NCBI GenBank assembly: GCA_017557785.1
Contig: JAFYYA010000037.1
Span: 1-58,627 of the forward strand
Origin: Salinivirgaceae bacterium
Lineage (GTDB): Bacteria; Bacteroidota; Bacteroidia; Bacteroidales; SZUA-534
Direction: 5' to 3'
DNA: 58,627 bases
Shown: positions 7,743-17,419 of the stretch, one piece after another
How the letters are laid out: each line of letters begins with the position of its first letter
How positions within the stretch are numbered: position 1 is the stretch's first letter
Notes under the pieces: model-generated
Seen by the model: only the letters and a program-made list of their open reading frames with translations
What the model was told of the DNA's origin: nothing
Database searches by the model: none
Position numbers and translations under genes: made by a program

Positions 7743-9917
7743 TTAAAACGGCACTTCCATCCGCACCATCTCAAAATCGAGTTGCTTTTTCTCCATGTTG
7801 GCGGCCACAACGCGCACTGATACCTTGTCGCCCATAGTGTAGCGGCGTTTGGTGCGGTGGCCGATGACGGCAAATTCGGCTTCGTCGTACTCGTAGAAAT
7901 CGTCGGTCAGCGAGCGCACCGAGACCATGCCCTCGCACTTGCTGTCGTTCAGTTCCACGTAGATGCCCCACTGCGTAACGCCCGAAATCACGCCGTCGAA
8001 AATCTTGCCCACGTTGTCTTTCATGAACTCAACCTGCTTGTATTTTATCGACGCGCGCTCGGCGCTTGTGGCCAGTTGCTCCATCTCCGACGAGTGCTTG
8101 CACATCTGCTCGTAGGTTTCGGCGGGCACGCTCTTGCCGTTCTCCAGATAGTGCGCCAGCAGGCGGTGTACCATCATGTCGGGGTAGCGGCGGATGGGCG
8201 ATGTGAAATGCGTGTAGTAGTCGAACGCCAGGCCGTAGTGCCCGATGTTCTTGGTGGAATATTCGGCACGCGCCATTGTGCGGATGGCCAGCGTCTCAAC
8301 CACCGTCTGCTCGGTTTTGCCGTTGACGTCGGACAGCAGTGCGTTCATCGAACTTGCAATCTTCTTTTTCGATTTTGTCTGAATCTGATAGCCGAACCGC
8401 TTGATAAACTGCGCGAAAGCAGTAAGTTTTTCGCTGTTGGGTTCGCCGTGGATACGATAGACGAACGTGCGTTTGCCCTTGCCATCGGCGGGTTTGCCCA
8501 CAAACTCGGCCACCTTGCGGTTTGCCAGCAGCATGAATTCCTCAATAAGCTGGTTAGCCTCTTTCTGCTCCTTCAGATAGACACCGATTGGGCGGGCCTC
8601 CTCGTCGAGCTTGAATTTCACCTCACTGCGCTCGAACGATATGGCTCCGGCGGCAAAACGCTTTTCACGAAGTTTTTGCGCCAAGTCGTTGAGTGTCAGC
8701 AATTCTTCGGCAAGCGGACCTTCTTTGGTTTCAATTACCTGCTGTGCGTCTTCATACGCAAAGCGATGGTCGGAATTGATGACCGTGCGGCCGAACCACT
8801 GACTCAAAACGTTGGCTTCGGCATCGAGTTCAAAAACGGCCGAGAAGCAGAGTTTCTCCTCGTTCGGACGGAGCGAGCAGACCTTGTTCGACAGTTTCTC
8901 GGGCAGCATTGGCACCGTGCGGTCAACCAGATAGACCGATGTGGCACGCTGATAAGCCTCTTTCTCGAGAGCCGTGTTGGGGCGCACGTAGAAAGTCACG
9001 TCGGCAATATGCACGCCCACCTCAAAGCGGTCGCCATCAAGGCGGCGGAACGATATGGCGTCGTCGAAATCCTTGGCGTCGGCTGGGTCGATGGTGAAGG
9101 TTGTCTCCTGACGGAAATCGCGGCGGCGGGCAATCTCTTCTTCCGAAATCCGCTCATCCACTTCGGCGGCAGCGTCTTCAACGCGTTTCGGGAAGCGGTA
9201 TGGCAGCCCGTATTCGGCCAGAATGGCGTGCATCTCGGTGTTGTTCTCGCCCGGATTGCCCAGAACTTCAACAATCTCGCCAATCGGATTTTTCTGTTTC
9301 TCAGTCCATTCCACAATGCGTGCAGTGGCTTTCTGTCCGCGTTGCGCGCCCTTCATCTTGTCCAAAGGAATGAAGATGTCGAACGGCATCTGCGTGCGGT
9401 CGGGCACCAGGAACGCAAAGTGTTTCGATGTCTCGACAACGCCCACAAAAAGTTCGCGCTTGCGCTTGATAATCTCAATCACTTCGCCTTCAACGTGCTT
9501 GCGGCTGCGGTCGGCATAGATGAAAACCTTCACCGTGTCGCCGTTCAGGGCGTGGTGCAGGTTGCTTGCCGAAATGTAGATGTCGCCTTCAAACTCATCG
9601 GAAACCACAAACGCCGCGCCGCTCGATGTCAGGTCAACGGTGCCGGTCACGTAGGCCGATTTCTGCGTCATGCGGAATTTCCCGCGCGACGGCTCGTCAA
9701 GGTCGCCATCGGCCGCCAGTTCGTTCAGGCAGGTGTTGAGCAGTTTGCGCGTCTCGTCGTCGGCAATGCCCATCAACTTCGACAACTGCTTGTAGTTCAG
9801 CAGTCTGCCGTCGTTCTGATTGAAAGTTGAGAGAATGCGGTTTTTGAGCGATTTCTTGTTGTCGCCAGCCGGTTTCTTCGCCTTTGCCTTTTTGGCCGGT
9901 TGTGATTTTTTTACCAT
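7743..9917 (-). CDS. rnr: Ribonuclease R (RNase II/RNB family)
   Basis: A 3'-to-5' exoribonuclease that degrades structured RNA, of 724 residues. A Lys/Ala-rich N-terminal tail is followed by a winged-helix segment (about 24-85), cold-shock-type beta barrels (about 85-220), the RNB catalytic domain with the metal-binding motif DPADAKDFDDAISF at 277-290, the TSPIRRYPDMMVH block near 590, and a C-terminal S1 domain (about 640-715: GVISGVTQWGIYVEL). All key Asp residues are present. It sits in a tight minus-strand block, 10 bases after a PAP2-like gene and 2 bases before a winged-helix gene. Confidence 0.96.
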   Translation of the reverse strand: MVKKSQPAKKAKAKKPAGDNKKSLKNRILSTFNQNDGRLLNYKQLSKLMGIADDETRKLLNTCLNELAADGDLDEPSRGKFRMTQKSAYVTGTVDLTSSGAAFVVSDEFEGDIYISASNLHHALNGDTVKVFIYADRSRKHVEGEVIEIIKRKRELFVGVVETSKHFAFLVPDRTQMPFDIFIPLDKMKGAQRGQKATARIVEWTEKQKNPIGEIVEVLGNPGENNTEMHAILAEYGLPYRFPKRVEDAAAEVDERISEEEIARRRDFRQETTFTIDPADAKDFDDAISFRRLDGDRFEVGVHIADVTFYVRPNTALEKEAYQRATSVYLVDRTVPMLPEKLSNKVCSLRPNEEKLCFSAVFELDAEANVLSQWFGRTVINSDHRFAYEDAQQVIETKEGPLAEELLTLNDLAQKLREKRFAAGAISFERSEVKFKLDEEARPIGVYLKEQKEANQLIEEFMLLANRKVAEFVGKPADGKGKRTFVYRIHGEPNSEKLTAFAQFIKRFGYQIQTKSKKKIASSMNALLSDVNGKTEQTVVETLAIRTMARAEYSTKNIGHYGLAFDYYTHFTSPIRRYPDMMVHRLLAHYLENGKSVPAETYEQMCKHSSEMEQLATSAERASIKYKQVEFMKDNVGKIFDGVISGVTQWGIYVELNDSKCEGMVSVRSLTDDFYEYDEAEFAVIGHRTKRRYTMGDKVSVRVVAANMEKKQLDFEMVRMEVPF

Positions 9918-9927
9918 AATGAACTGA

Positions 9928-10545
9928 TTAAAAATGTAATCCGAAGACAGGGATAATTACAAAAGCAATCCAGATGAAGGCAAAGCCAATAGCATATCCT
10001 GCATAAACCTGCCACGGTTTGTGCTCATCGAGATAGATGCGTGCCGTTCCGGCCAGACCGGCCAGCAGCACAACGACGGCCAGCAGCGGCGAAATCCACG
10101 GATGCGAGAACGTCAGGAACGACACCAGAGCCGTCAGGCCGCCCCATCCAATGGCATGCAGGCTGATGCGCGTGAAAAAAGCCAGCAGGGCGGCAATAAC
10201 CAGCGTTACGGACACACCCATCACAAATGTCTGCATCACCGTCGGTGCATGCCAACTGCTCAGCAACCGGCAGAAGGCAATAATGCTGATGGCGTTCACA
10301 ACCAGCGCAAAGACACGCGAGCGCTTGCTTCGCATACGCAGGTCGTCGACGTAGCCCAGAATGCGCGCAAACCCGATGAAAGCCAGCGGCATCAGAATGG
10401 AATAGCCGGCGCAGAAGGCCAGAAGTATCCATTGGCTAGACAAAGAGCCCGGCAGCAGCACACTGATGATGATAATCATGCCCAGGGTGAGTGTGAACAC
10501 CGGATGCAGAATGATTGATATGCAGTTGAAAATCCTGTTTGCCAT
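9928..10545 (-). CDS. PAP2-like integral membrane protein with degenerate motifs
   Basis: A 205-residue protein with about six membrane segments. It resembles the Bacteroidetes branch of the type 2 phosphatidic acid phosphatase superfamily: RSKRSRV (about 72-78) stands where the first motif would be, SLHAIGWGG (about 128-136) replaces the usual PSGH, and ARIYLDEHKPWQVYAG (about 167-182) corresponds to the SRxxxxxHxxxD block. The Ser and Asp of the third block are changed, so a phosphatase reaction is doubtful. Its stop is 10 bases before rnr, which suggests one transcript. A lipid-related role is inferred only from the superfamily. Confidence 0.7.
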   Translation of the reverse strand: MANRIFNCISIILHPVFTLTLGMIIIISVLLPGSLSSQWILLAFCAGYSILMPLAFIGFARILGYVDDLRMRSKRSRVFALVVNAISIIAFCRLLSSWHAPTVMQTFVMGVSVTLVIAALLAFFTRISLHAIGWGGLTALVSFLTFSHPWISPLLAVVVLLAGLAGTARIYLDEHKPWQVYAGYAIGFAFIWIAFVIIPVFGLHF

Positions 10546-10740
10546 AGCGTTTTTACAACGTAGTAAAAGTAAGGTAACTTCTGAAATTATGGCCGCCTTG
10601 CGAAAAATTTTGAAAGCATTTATTATACCAATATATCAATCAGCCAATTCTTCCGAATCAATTAAACTAATTCTTTAATGAGTGAATAAACACCATCATT
10701 TTTAGTTTATCCAGATTAAGCGCTAAAAGCGTCCGTGGTC

Positions 10741-10894
10741 AGAAGTCTGTTGTCCGTAGTCTTCAACCATATTCAGTCAATCAGTCAATCAATAAATAAA
10801 AAACGCCCCAGCGGCATCCGCCAGAGCGTTTTTAGATTATTCAGATTGGCCACAGAAAGCGTTCTGTAGTCTGAAGTCTGTTGTCTTTAGTCTT
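10741..10894. repeat. Two GAAGTCTGTTGTC repeats around the hppA terminator
   Basis: Copies at 10741-10763 and 10873-10894 share GAAGTCTGTTGTC followed by GTAGTCTT or TTTAGTCTT. The second copy ends at the hppA stop codon. A related stretch ends at the ompA-like stop codon at 42090. The rest of 10546-10740 is AT-rich and holds no gene that I can support. Confidence 0.55.
10798..10831 (-). terminator. Probable hppA transcription terminator
   Basis: An imperfect hairpin with an AAACGC/GCGTTT base and a GCGG/CCGC inner stem. Read on the minus strand it ends in a run of T. It lies about 65 bases after the hppA stop. Confidence 0.65.
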
Positions 10895-13071
10895 TAAAAC
10901 AGCGTAAACGCAGCCGTCAGGCCAGCCATCACGATTGAAACCATACTCATCAGTTTGATAAGAATGTTGAGCGACGGACCCGAAGTGTCTTTGAACGGGT
11001 CGCCAACGGTGTCGCCAACCACGGTGGCCTTGTGGCAGTCAGAGCCCTTGCCGCCGAAGTTGCCTTCTTCAACATACTTCTTGGCGTTGTCCCAGGCACC
11101 GCCTGCGTTGGCCATAAACACGGCCAGAACAAATCCGCAGCCCAGTCCGCCAATGAGCAGGCCAAGCACGCCGCCCACGCCAAGAACCACGCCAACCAGA
11201 ATGGGGACAATGATTGCCAGCAGCGACGGGAACAGCATCTCGTGCTGTGCGCCTTTGGTCGAAATCTCAACGCAGCGTGCGTAGTCGGGGTCGGCCTTGC
11301 CTTCCAGAATGCCTTTAATGGTGCTGAACTGACGGCGAACTTCTTCAACCATCTTCTGTGCGGCGCGTCCCACGGCGTTCATTGTCAGGCCGCAGAACAG
11401 GAACGCCATCATTGCGCCAATGAAAACGCCCACCAGCACAATCGGGTTCATCAGGTTCACGTTGTAGGCTTCCATAAAATCGACCAGCGTGGCCTTTGCG
11501 GCTTCAACACCGTTCGGCAGTGCTTCGCCCATACGGATAAGCGCCATCTTAATCTCTTCGACATACGAAGCCAGCAGAGCCAGAGCCGTGAGTGCGGCCG
11601 AGCCAATGGCGAATCCCTTGCCCGTGGCGGCGGTGGTGTTGCCCAGAGCGTCGAGAGCGTCGGTGCGCTTGCGGACTTCAGGTTCCAGACCGCTCATTTC
11701 GGCGTTGCCGCCAGCGTTGTCGGCAATCGGGCCATAAGCGTCGGTGGCCAAGGTAATGCCAAGCGTCGAGAGCATTCCCACAGCCGCAATGCCGATTCCG
11801 TAAAGGCCCATCGACAGGTTGGCGGCCGTGAACTCAACGTGGAAACCGTTGGCGCACAAGTAAGAGAGCACGATAGCCGCGCCCACCGTCACAACAGGAA
11901 TGGCGGTTGAAATCATACCCAGACCAAGGCCCGAAATGATAACCGTTGCGGGACCCGTTTGCGAACTTTCGGCCACCTTCTGCGTCGGCTTATAGGTTTG
12001 CGAAGTATAGTATTCGGTTGATTTACCGATAATTACGCCAGCCAGCAGGCCCACAACCACCGAGAACGAAATGCCAAGCCAGTTCTCGATTCCAAGAGCC
12101 CAGAGAATGACGAATGTTGCTATGGCGATAAGCACTGCGGCGGTGTTTGTTCCGCGGCTCAAGGCCGAAAGCAGTTGCTTCATTCCTGCGCCTTCCTTCG
12201 TCTTGACAAGGAAAATGCCCAGAATCGACAGAGCCACGCCCACAGCCGCAATCATCGACGGTGCCAGCACGGCCTTCAGTTGCAAGTCGGCAGCCGAAGC
12301 GGCAAATGCCGAAGCGCCCAGCGCCATTGTGGCCAGAATCGAGCCTGCGTACGACTCGTACAGGTCGGCGCCCATACCAGCCACGTCGCCCACATTGTCG
12401 CCCACATTGTCGGCAATGGTGGCAGGGTTGCGCGGGTCGTCTTCAGGAATGTTGTATTCGGTTTTCCCGACAAGGTCAGCACCCACATCGGCAGCCTTTG
12501 TGTAGATACCGCCGCCCACACGAGCGAACAGCGCCTGCGTTGAAGCACCCATACCAAAGGTCAGCATTGTTGTGGTGATTATAATCAGGTGATTTTCAGC
12601 AGGAATGAAGTGGTCGAGAACCAGGAACCACACCGAGACATCGAGCAGTGCCAGACCAACAACCGTCAGGCCCATAACGGCGCCCGAGCGGAACGCAACC
12701 TGCAGGCCGCTGTTCAGCGTCTGCCGAGCCGCATTGGCCGTGCGCGCCGAAGCGTAGGTGGCCGTCTTCATTCCGAAGAAACCCGCCAGGCCCGAGAAGA
12801 AGCCGCCCGTCAGGAACGCAAACGGAACCCAACTGTTCTGCAATCCGAAGAAGGCCATCACGGTGAAAATGGCGGCCAGCACCACAAAGACGATAATCAC
12901 CACCTTGTACTGCTGTTTCAGATAGGCCATCGCGCCCTTGCGCACGTGAGCCGCAATCTGTTTCATCAGGTCGGTGCCTTCACTTTCCTTCATCATCTGA
13001 CGGAAGAACAGGTAGGCGAAACTCAACGCCACCACCGAAGCCGCCAGAACAATGTAAATCAATTTTTCCAT
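10894..13071 (-). CDS. hppA: Membrane-bound proton/sodium-pumping pyrophosphatase
   Basis: Couples pyrophosphate hydrolysis to export of H+ and/or Na+ across the inner membrane. It has 725 residues and about 16 membrane segments. Diagnostic motifs are KAADVGADLVGKTEYNIPED, DDPRNPATIADNVGDNVGD, GNTTAATGKGF and GDTVGDPFKDTSGP near the C-terminus. The Ala in GNTTAATGKG, where potassium-independent enzymes carry Lys, marks the K+-dependent class. The ion transported cannot be read with certainty; Bacteroides relatives are known to move Na+ as well as H+. The start MEKLIYIV at 13071 is preferred over an upstream in-frame ATG at 13119, because the extra 16 residues are not part of the family. It is transcribed alone and has its own terminator. 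Confidence 0.96.
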   Translation of the reverse strand: MEKLIYIVLAASVVALSFAYLFFRQMMKESEGTDLMKQIAAHVRKGAMAYLKQQYKVVIIVFVVLAAIFTVMAFFGLQNSWVPFAFLTGGFFSGLAGFFGMKTATYASARTANAARQTLNSGLQVAFRSGAVMGLTVVGLALLDVSVWFLVLDHFIPAENHLIIITTTMLTFGMGASTQALFARVGGGIYTKAADVGADLVGKTEYNIPEDDPRNPATIADNVGDNVGDVAGMGADLYESYAGSILATMALGASAFAASAADLQLKAVLAPSMIAAVGVALSILGIFLVKTKEGAGMKQLLSALSRGTNTAAVLIAIATFVILWALGIENWLGISFSVVVGLLAGVIIGKSTEYYTSQTYKPTQKVAESSQTGPATVIISGLGLGMISTAIPVVTVGAAIVLSYLCANGFHVEFTAANLSMGLYGIGIAAVGMLSTLGITLATDAYGPIADNAGGNAEMSGLEPEVRKRTDALDALGNTTAATGKGFAIGSAALTALALLASYVEEIKMALIRMGEALPNGVEAAKATLVDFMEAYNVNLMNPIVLVGVFIGAMMAFLFCGLTMNAVGRAAQKMVEEVRRQFSTIKGILEGKADPDYARCVEISTKGAQHEMLFPSLLAIIVPILVGVVLGVGGVLGLLIGGLGCGFVLAVFMANAGGAWDNAKKYVEEGNFGGKGSDCHKATVVGDTVGDPFKDTSGPSLNILIKLMSMVSIVMAGLTAAFTLF

Positions 13072-13275
13072 AATTCTGATAATTAAGAATTTATAAAACA
13101 ATGTAAAAACCGCGGCCATTGCCCAAACAAGGCCGACAAACTTTTGTTTAAAGGTATGGATTTAATATTAAGATTGTTGCATAGGGAAGGGGAAATTTTT
13201 TTAGGATGTGGTAAAATTGCGGCAGTTGTTTTTTTTCGGACAATTGAGCACGTCTTCCTTATTAAAAAAGTGTTT

Positions 13276-13283
13276 TATATTTG
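13276..13283 (+). promoter_or_regulatory. Possible -7 box for hsdR
   Basis: TATATTTG matches the Bacteroidetes TAnnTTTG element and lies 42 bases before the hsdR ATG. No clear TTTG is found 19-21 bases further upstream, so the support is partial. Confidence 0.5.
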
Positions 13284-13325
13284 TATAATGGCTAAAAATG
13301 TTTAAAGCGCAGAGAAACAACGCGT

Positions 13326-16127
13326 ATGAATCAAAATCCCGAGCAGATAGCGCGTGATAAGATTGACGCCTTGCTTGAACAGGCAGGGTGGAAAATCCAG
13401 TCGAAAAACAAGATAGATTTTTCGGCGGGGATAGGCGTTGCCGTGCGTGAGTATCAGACTGATGTGGGGCCTGCCGACTATGTTTTGTTTGTCAATCGGA
13501 AGCCAGTGGGCATAATTGAGGCGAAGCGTGAGGAGGAAGGCGTGAACCTGACCGTTGTTGCAGAGCAGTCGGTGCGCTATGCCAACGCCAAACTGAAATA
13601 TCTGAACAACGAGCCGTTGAATTACATTTATGAAACAACGGGAACCCTGACTCATTTCACTGACTATAGCGACCCCAAACCGCGTAGCCGCGCTGTCTTT
13701 GCGTTCCATAAACCCGAAACAATTGCCGAATGGATTCGCAACGGGCGGAGTTTGAGAAACCGCTTGCAGGATTTTCCCGAGTTGGACACCACGGGTTTGC
13801 GTCCAGCGCAGATAAAGGCTGTTGTGAATCTTGAGGAATCTTTCAAAAACAACCGTCCGCGCGCGCTGATTCAGATGGCTACAGGCGCAGGCAAAACCTT
13901 CACCGCCATTACATTCATTTACCGTCTGTTGAAATTCGCGAAAGCGAAACGCATTCTGTTCCTTGTCGATACCCGCAATTTGGGCGAGCAGGCGGAACAG
14001 GAGTTTATGAATTTCCGCCCGAACGACGACAACCGCAAATTCACCGAACTGTACAATGTGCAACGGCTCTCGTCGAGTTATATTGCCAACGACAGCCAGG
14101 TGTGCATATCGACCATACAGCGGTTGTATTCAATACTGAAAGGCGAGGAACTTGACGAGAACGCCGAGAACGACAACCCGAACGAATCGACGTGGTTGCA
14201 GCAAAAAACCAAAGAACAGCAGGCAGTTCCAGTGGAATATACAGAGAAAGTGCCTATCGAGCAGTTTGATTTTGTGGTGATTGACGAATGTCACCGCAGC
14301 ATTTACAATCTTTGGAAACAGGTGCTCGACTATTTCGACGCGTTCCTTATCGGCTTGACCGCTACGCCCGATAAGCGTACCTTTGGTTTCTTCAACGAGA
14401 ATGTGGTGAGCGAATACACTTACGAGCAGTCGGTGGTTGACGGCGTGAACGTGCCGTACGATGTCTATTCCATTGAAACGGAAATATCGAAAAACGGCGG
14501 ACTCATAAAGGCGGGTTGGCATATCGACTATCGCGACAAAGCCACACGCAAAACCCGTTGGCAGCAGGTTGACGAGGACATTGAATATAAGAAGAACGAT
14601 TTGGACAAGTCGGTGGTGAATCCGAGCCAGATACGCACCGTCATTCGCCAGTTCCGCAAGGCTCTGATGGAAGAGATTTTCCCGAACCGATACGATGAAA
14701 ACGGACAGTACGAGGTGCCTAAAACGCTCATTTTTGCCAAGACCGACAGCCACGCCGACGACATTATAAAGATTGTCCGCGAGGAGTTTGACGAGGGCAA
14801 CGACTTCTGCAAAAAGGTGACCTACAAAATCGACGAGGACCCGAAATCGGTGCTGAACCGTTTCCGAAACCAATACTACCCGCGTATTGCCGTAACCGTT
14901 GATATGATTGCCACGGGTACCGATGTGAAGCCGCTCGAGGTGCTTCTGTTTATGCGCGATGTGCGCAGCGCCAACTACTTTGAGCAGATGAAGGGGCGCG
15001 GAACCCGCACCATAAGCGGCGATTCGCTGCAGTTGGTGAGCCGCACGGCGCAGTCGAAGACTCACTTTGTGATTGTTGACGCAGTGGGCGTTACCCAAAC
15101 GCAGAAAACCGACAGCCGTCCGCTTGAGCGCAAGCCGACAGTGCCTTTGAAAGACCTGTTGGGCGCTGTTACAATGGGCGTTGCCGAAGAAGATTTGTTC
15201 ACTTCGCTTGCCAACCGCCTGATTCGACTTAACAAGGAAGTTACCGAAAAGGAGAAGGAACGGATAGAATTCCTGTCGAAAGGCAAGACATTGGGGCAGA
15301 TGAGCGCTGAACTGTTGGCGGCCTTCGACCCCGACAAAATCGACGATGAGGCGCAAAAGGAGTTGGGCAAAATTCCGCCAACCGAAATCACACCAGCCAT
15401 TGAGGAGAAAATACGCCAGGCCGCGCGAAGCCGTTTGGCCGAGATTGCCAGCAGCACCTTCAATGGCGAACTGAACGAGTATATTGTCACCGTCCGCAAT
15501 CTGCACGACCAGAAGATTGACACCGTGAATATGGATTCGGTGGTGGCGAGCGGTTTCAACAGTTTCACCAAAGAGAAAGCGCGCGAAACGGTCAAATCGT
15601 TTGCCGAATATCTTGAGCAGCACAAAGACGAGATTATGGCGTTGAGCATATTCTACAACCAGCCGTACAACCGCCGCAACCTGACGCTGAAAATGGCGCA
15701 GGAACTTCTCGAGAAACTGAAACAGGACAAACCCCTGTTGGCGCCCGCCTACGTATGGGACGCCTATTGCGCCATTGAGAATGTTAAGGCGGCGCAGCCC
15801 AAGACCGAACTCACGGCTCTTGTATCGCTTGTGCGCCACGCCTGCGGAATCGATAAGAATTTGGCGGCCTTCGACAGCGTTATCAACGCCAATTTCCAGC
15901 GGTGGATTCTGCGGCAGAACGCGGGAAACCACACACGCTTCACACCCGAGCAGATGAATTGGCTGCGAATGATAAAAGACCACATTGTAAGCAGTTATCA
16001 CCTTGATGTTGACGATTTGGACTACACGCCATTCGATGCCCAAGGCGGCCGCGGCAAGATGTACCAGTTGTTCGGCGAGGAAATGATGACGATTATTGAT
16101 GAGTTGAATGAAGTATTAGTAGCGTAG
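13326..16127 (+). CDS. hsdR: Type I restriction enzyme, R (motor/nuclease) subunit
   Basis: The ATP-dependent translocase and endonuclease subunit of a type I restriction-modification complex, 933 residues. The N-terminal nuclease shows a PD-(D/E)xK pattern, with Asp51 in GPADYVLF and Glu66/Lys68 in GIIEAKRE. The helicase core has Walker A MATGAGKTF (about 184-192), VIDECHRS, LTATPDKRT and a motif VI-like QMKGRGTRTI. The helical C-terminal part resembles the EcoEI R C-terminal domain. It opens the island; rhuM follows after 11 bases, while hsdS and hsdM lie 2.4 and 4.2 kb further on. Nothing appears broken, so the subunit is probably active with the distal S and M subunits. Confidence 0.95.
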   Translation: MNQNPEQIARDKIDALLEQAGWKIQSKNKIDFSAGIGVAVREYQTDVGPADYVLFVNRKPVGIIEAKREEEGVNLTVVAEQSVRYANAKLKYLNNEPLNYIYETTGTLTHFTDYSDPKPRSRAVFAFHKPETIAEWIRNGRSLRNRLQDFPELDTTGLRPAQIKAVVNLEESFKNNRPRALIQMATGAGKTFTAITFIYRLLKFAKAKRILFLVDTRNLGEQAEQEFMNFRPNDDNRKFTELYNVQRLSSSYIANDSQVCISTIQRLYSILKGEELDENAENDNPNESTWLQQKTKEQQAVPVEYTEKVPIEQFDFVVIDECHRSIYNLWKQVLDYFDAFLIGLTATPDKRTFGFFNENVVSEYTYEQSVVDGVNVPYDVYSIETEISKNGGLIKAGWHIDYRDKATRKTRWQQVDEDIEYKKNDLDKSVVNPSQIRTVIRQFRKALMEEIFPNRYDENGQYEVPKTLIFAKTDSHADDIIKIVREEFDEGNDFCKKVTYKIDEDPKSVLNRFRNQYYPRIAVTVDMIATGTDVKPLEVLLFMRDVRSANYFEQMKGRGTRTISGDSLQLVSRTAQSKTHFVIVDAVGVTQTQKTDSRPLERKPTVPLKDLLGAVTMGVAEEDLFTSLANRLIRLNKEVTEKEKERIEFLSKGKTLGQMSAELLAAFDPDKIDDEAQKELGKIPPTEITPAIEEKIRQAARSRLAEIASSTFNGELNEYIVTVRNLHDQKIDTVNMDSVVASGFNSFTKEKARETVKSFAEYLEQHKDEIMALSIFYNQPYNRRNLTLKMAQELLEKLKQDKPLLAPAYVWDAYCAIENVKAAQPKTELTALVSLVRHACGIDKNLAAFDSVINANFQRWILRQNAGNHTRFTPEQMNWLRMIKDHIVSSYHLDVDDLDYTPFDAQGGRGKMYQLFGEEMMTIIDELNEVLVA

Positions 16128-16138
16128 AAGGAAGCATT

Positions 16139-17137
16139 ATGGAAAACAATCAACATAGCATAGTCCTTTATCAGACCGACAGCACAAATGTGTGCGTAAG
16201 TGTGTGTTATGCCAATGAAACATTTTGGCTGACGCAGAAAGCAATGGCGGAATTATTCGGTGTGCAAAAAGCTGCCATCTCAAAGCATTTGAAAAACATA
16301 TTCGAAGACGGAGAACTCGAAGAAAATTCAGTTGTTTCCAAAATGGAAACAACTGCCACAGACGGGAAAAAATACAATACGAGTTTTTATAATCTCGACG
16401 CAATCATAGCCGTTGGGTATCGTGTGAACTCAAGGCAGGCAACGGCGTTTCGCATTTGGGCGACAAAAACATTGAAAGAGTATATCACCAAAGGTTTTGT
16501 GCTCAACGATGATATGCTGAAAAACGGCAAGCCTTTTGGCAAGGATTATTTTGACGAGTTACTTGAGCGGATACGCGAGATTCGCGCCAGTGAGCGACGC
16601 GCCTACCAAAAAATAGCCGATGTGTTTGAACAATGCAGTTATGATTATGATAAAAACAGCGAGACAACAAAAGCATTCTATGCATACGTGCAAAATAAGT
16701 TACATTTTGCTGTAACAGGAAAAACGGCTGCTGAACTGATTTACGAACGAGCTGATTCTACGCAACCCACTATGGGACTGACTACGTGGAGCGCAGCCCC
16801 CGATGGAAAAATACTGAAACGTGATGTGACGGTGGCCAAGAACTATCTGAACGAAAAAGAGTTATCGCGACTGAACCGTCTTGTAACTATGTTTATCGAC
16901 TATGCCGAGCTGATGGCCGAAGATGAGGTGCTGATGAGTATGAAGGATTGGCTTGCCCAAACCAATGTATTCCTGACCAACAACCGCCGAAACGTTCTTG
17001 AAGGAAAGGGAACCGTATCGCACGAGCAAGCCTTGGACAAAGCAACCAAGGAATATGAGGTTTTCCGCATCCGCCAAGACAAAGAGTACATTTCCGAGTT
17101 CGACAAGGAAATGGAAAAGTATTTGAAAGGGGATTAA
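16139..17137 (+). CDS. RhuM family protein
   Basis: A 332-residue protein of the RhuM (virulence-associated) family, frequently embedded in type I restriction loci and pathogenicity islands. Recognisable blocks are FWLTQKAMAELFGV (about 29-42), AISKHLKNIFEDGEL, SFYNLDAIIAVGYRVNS (about 81-97), FRIWATKTLKEYITKGF and FVLNDDMLKNG. The N-terminal part looks like a helix-turn-helix DNA-binding module. The biochemical role is not established for the family. It starts 11 bases after hsdR and is probably co-transcribed with it. Repeats begin about 50 bases after its stop. Confidence 0.88.
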   Translation: MENNQHSIVLYQTDSTNVCVSVCYANETFWLTQKAMAELFGVQKAAISKHLKNIFEDGELEENSVVSKMETTATDGKKYNTSFYNLDAIIAVGYRVNSRQATAFRIWATKTLKEYITKGFVLNDDMLKNGKPFGKDYFDELLERIREIRASERRAYQKIADVFEQCSYDYDKNSETTKAFYAYVQNKLHFAVTGKTAAELIYERADSTQPTMGLTTWSAAPDGKILKRDVTVAKNYLNEKELSRLNRLVTMFIDYAELMAEDEVLMSMKDWLAQTNVFLTNNRRNVLEGKGTVSHEQALDKATKEYEVFRIRQDKEYISEFDKEMEKYLKGD

Positions 17138-17188
17138 TGGAATCGATAATTGAAGAATTGAATGAGGTGTTGGTGGCGTAACTGATAC

Positions 17189-17399
17189 GGTGGCTTCGAC
17201 AGGCTCAGCCACCGAGGAGAGCGGGCTGCCACCAGTGAGGTCGTTGAGCGTGTCGAAACGACCGATGCAAATCCAGCCACCGAGTAGCGATGCCTGAGCT
17301 TGTCGAAGGCAGAGTGGAGAAACGTGGCTTCGGCAAGCTCAGCCACCCATAGATGCAAATCCAGCCACCGAGTAGCGATGTCTGAGCTAGTCGAAGGCA
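17189..17399. repeat. Cluster of five hairpin repeats with a common 11-base loop
   Basis: Hairpins at 17189-17213 (stem GGTGGCT/AGCCACC), 17239-17263 (GGTCGTT/AACGACC), 17291-17311 (TGCCT/AGGCA), 17324-17346 (GTGGCT/AGCCAC) and 17379-17399 (TGTCT/AGGCA, one wobble pair). The loop is TCGACAAGCTC, a close variant, or its complement, so units occur in both orientations. Stems differ between units but pair within each unit. A spacer containing ATGCAAATCCAGCCACCGAG occurs twice. They fill the 282 bases between rhuM and the GIY-YIG gene. Confidence 0.85.
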
Positions 17400-17419
17400 G
17401 AGCGTTAAAAAGAATGATT

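Noticed and set aside
7857-9830. A 657-codon open frame on the plus strand opposite rnr
   Set aside because: It is an antisense shadow of the RNase R gene; its translation is rich in His, Arg and Val without any family pattern, while the minus strand encodes a complete RNase R.
14130-16043. A 637-codon open frame on the minus strand opposite hsdR
   Set aside because: Antisense shadow of hsdR caused by codon bias; no recognisable domain.
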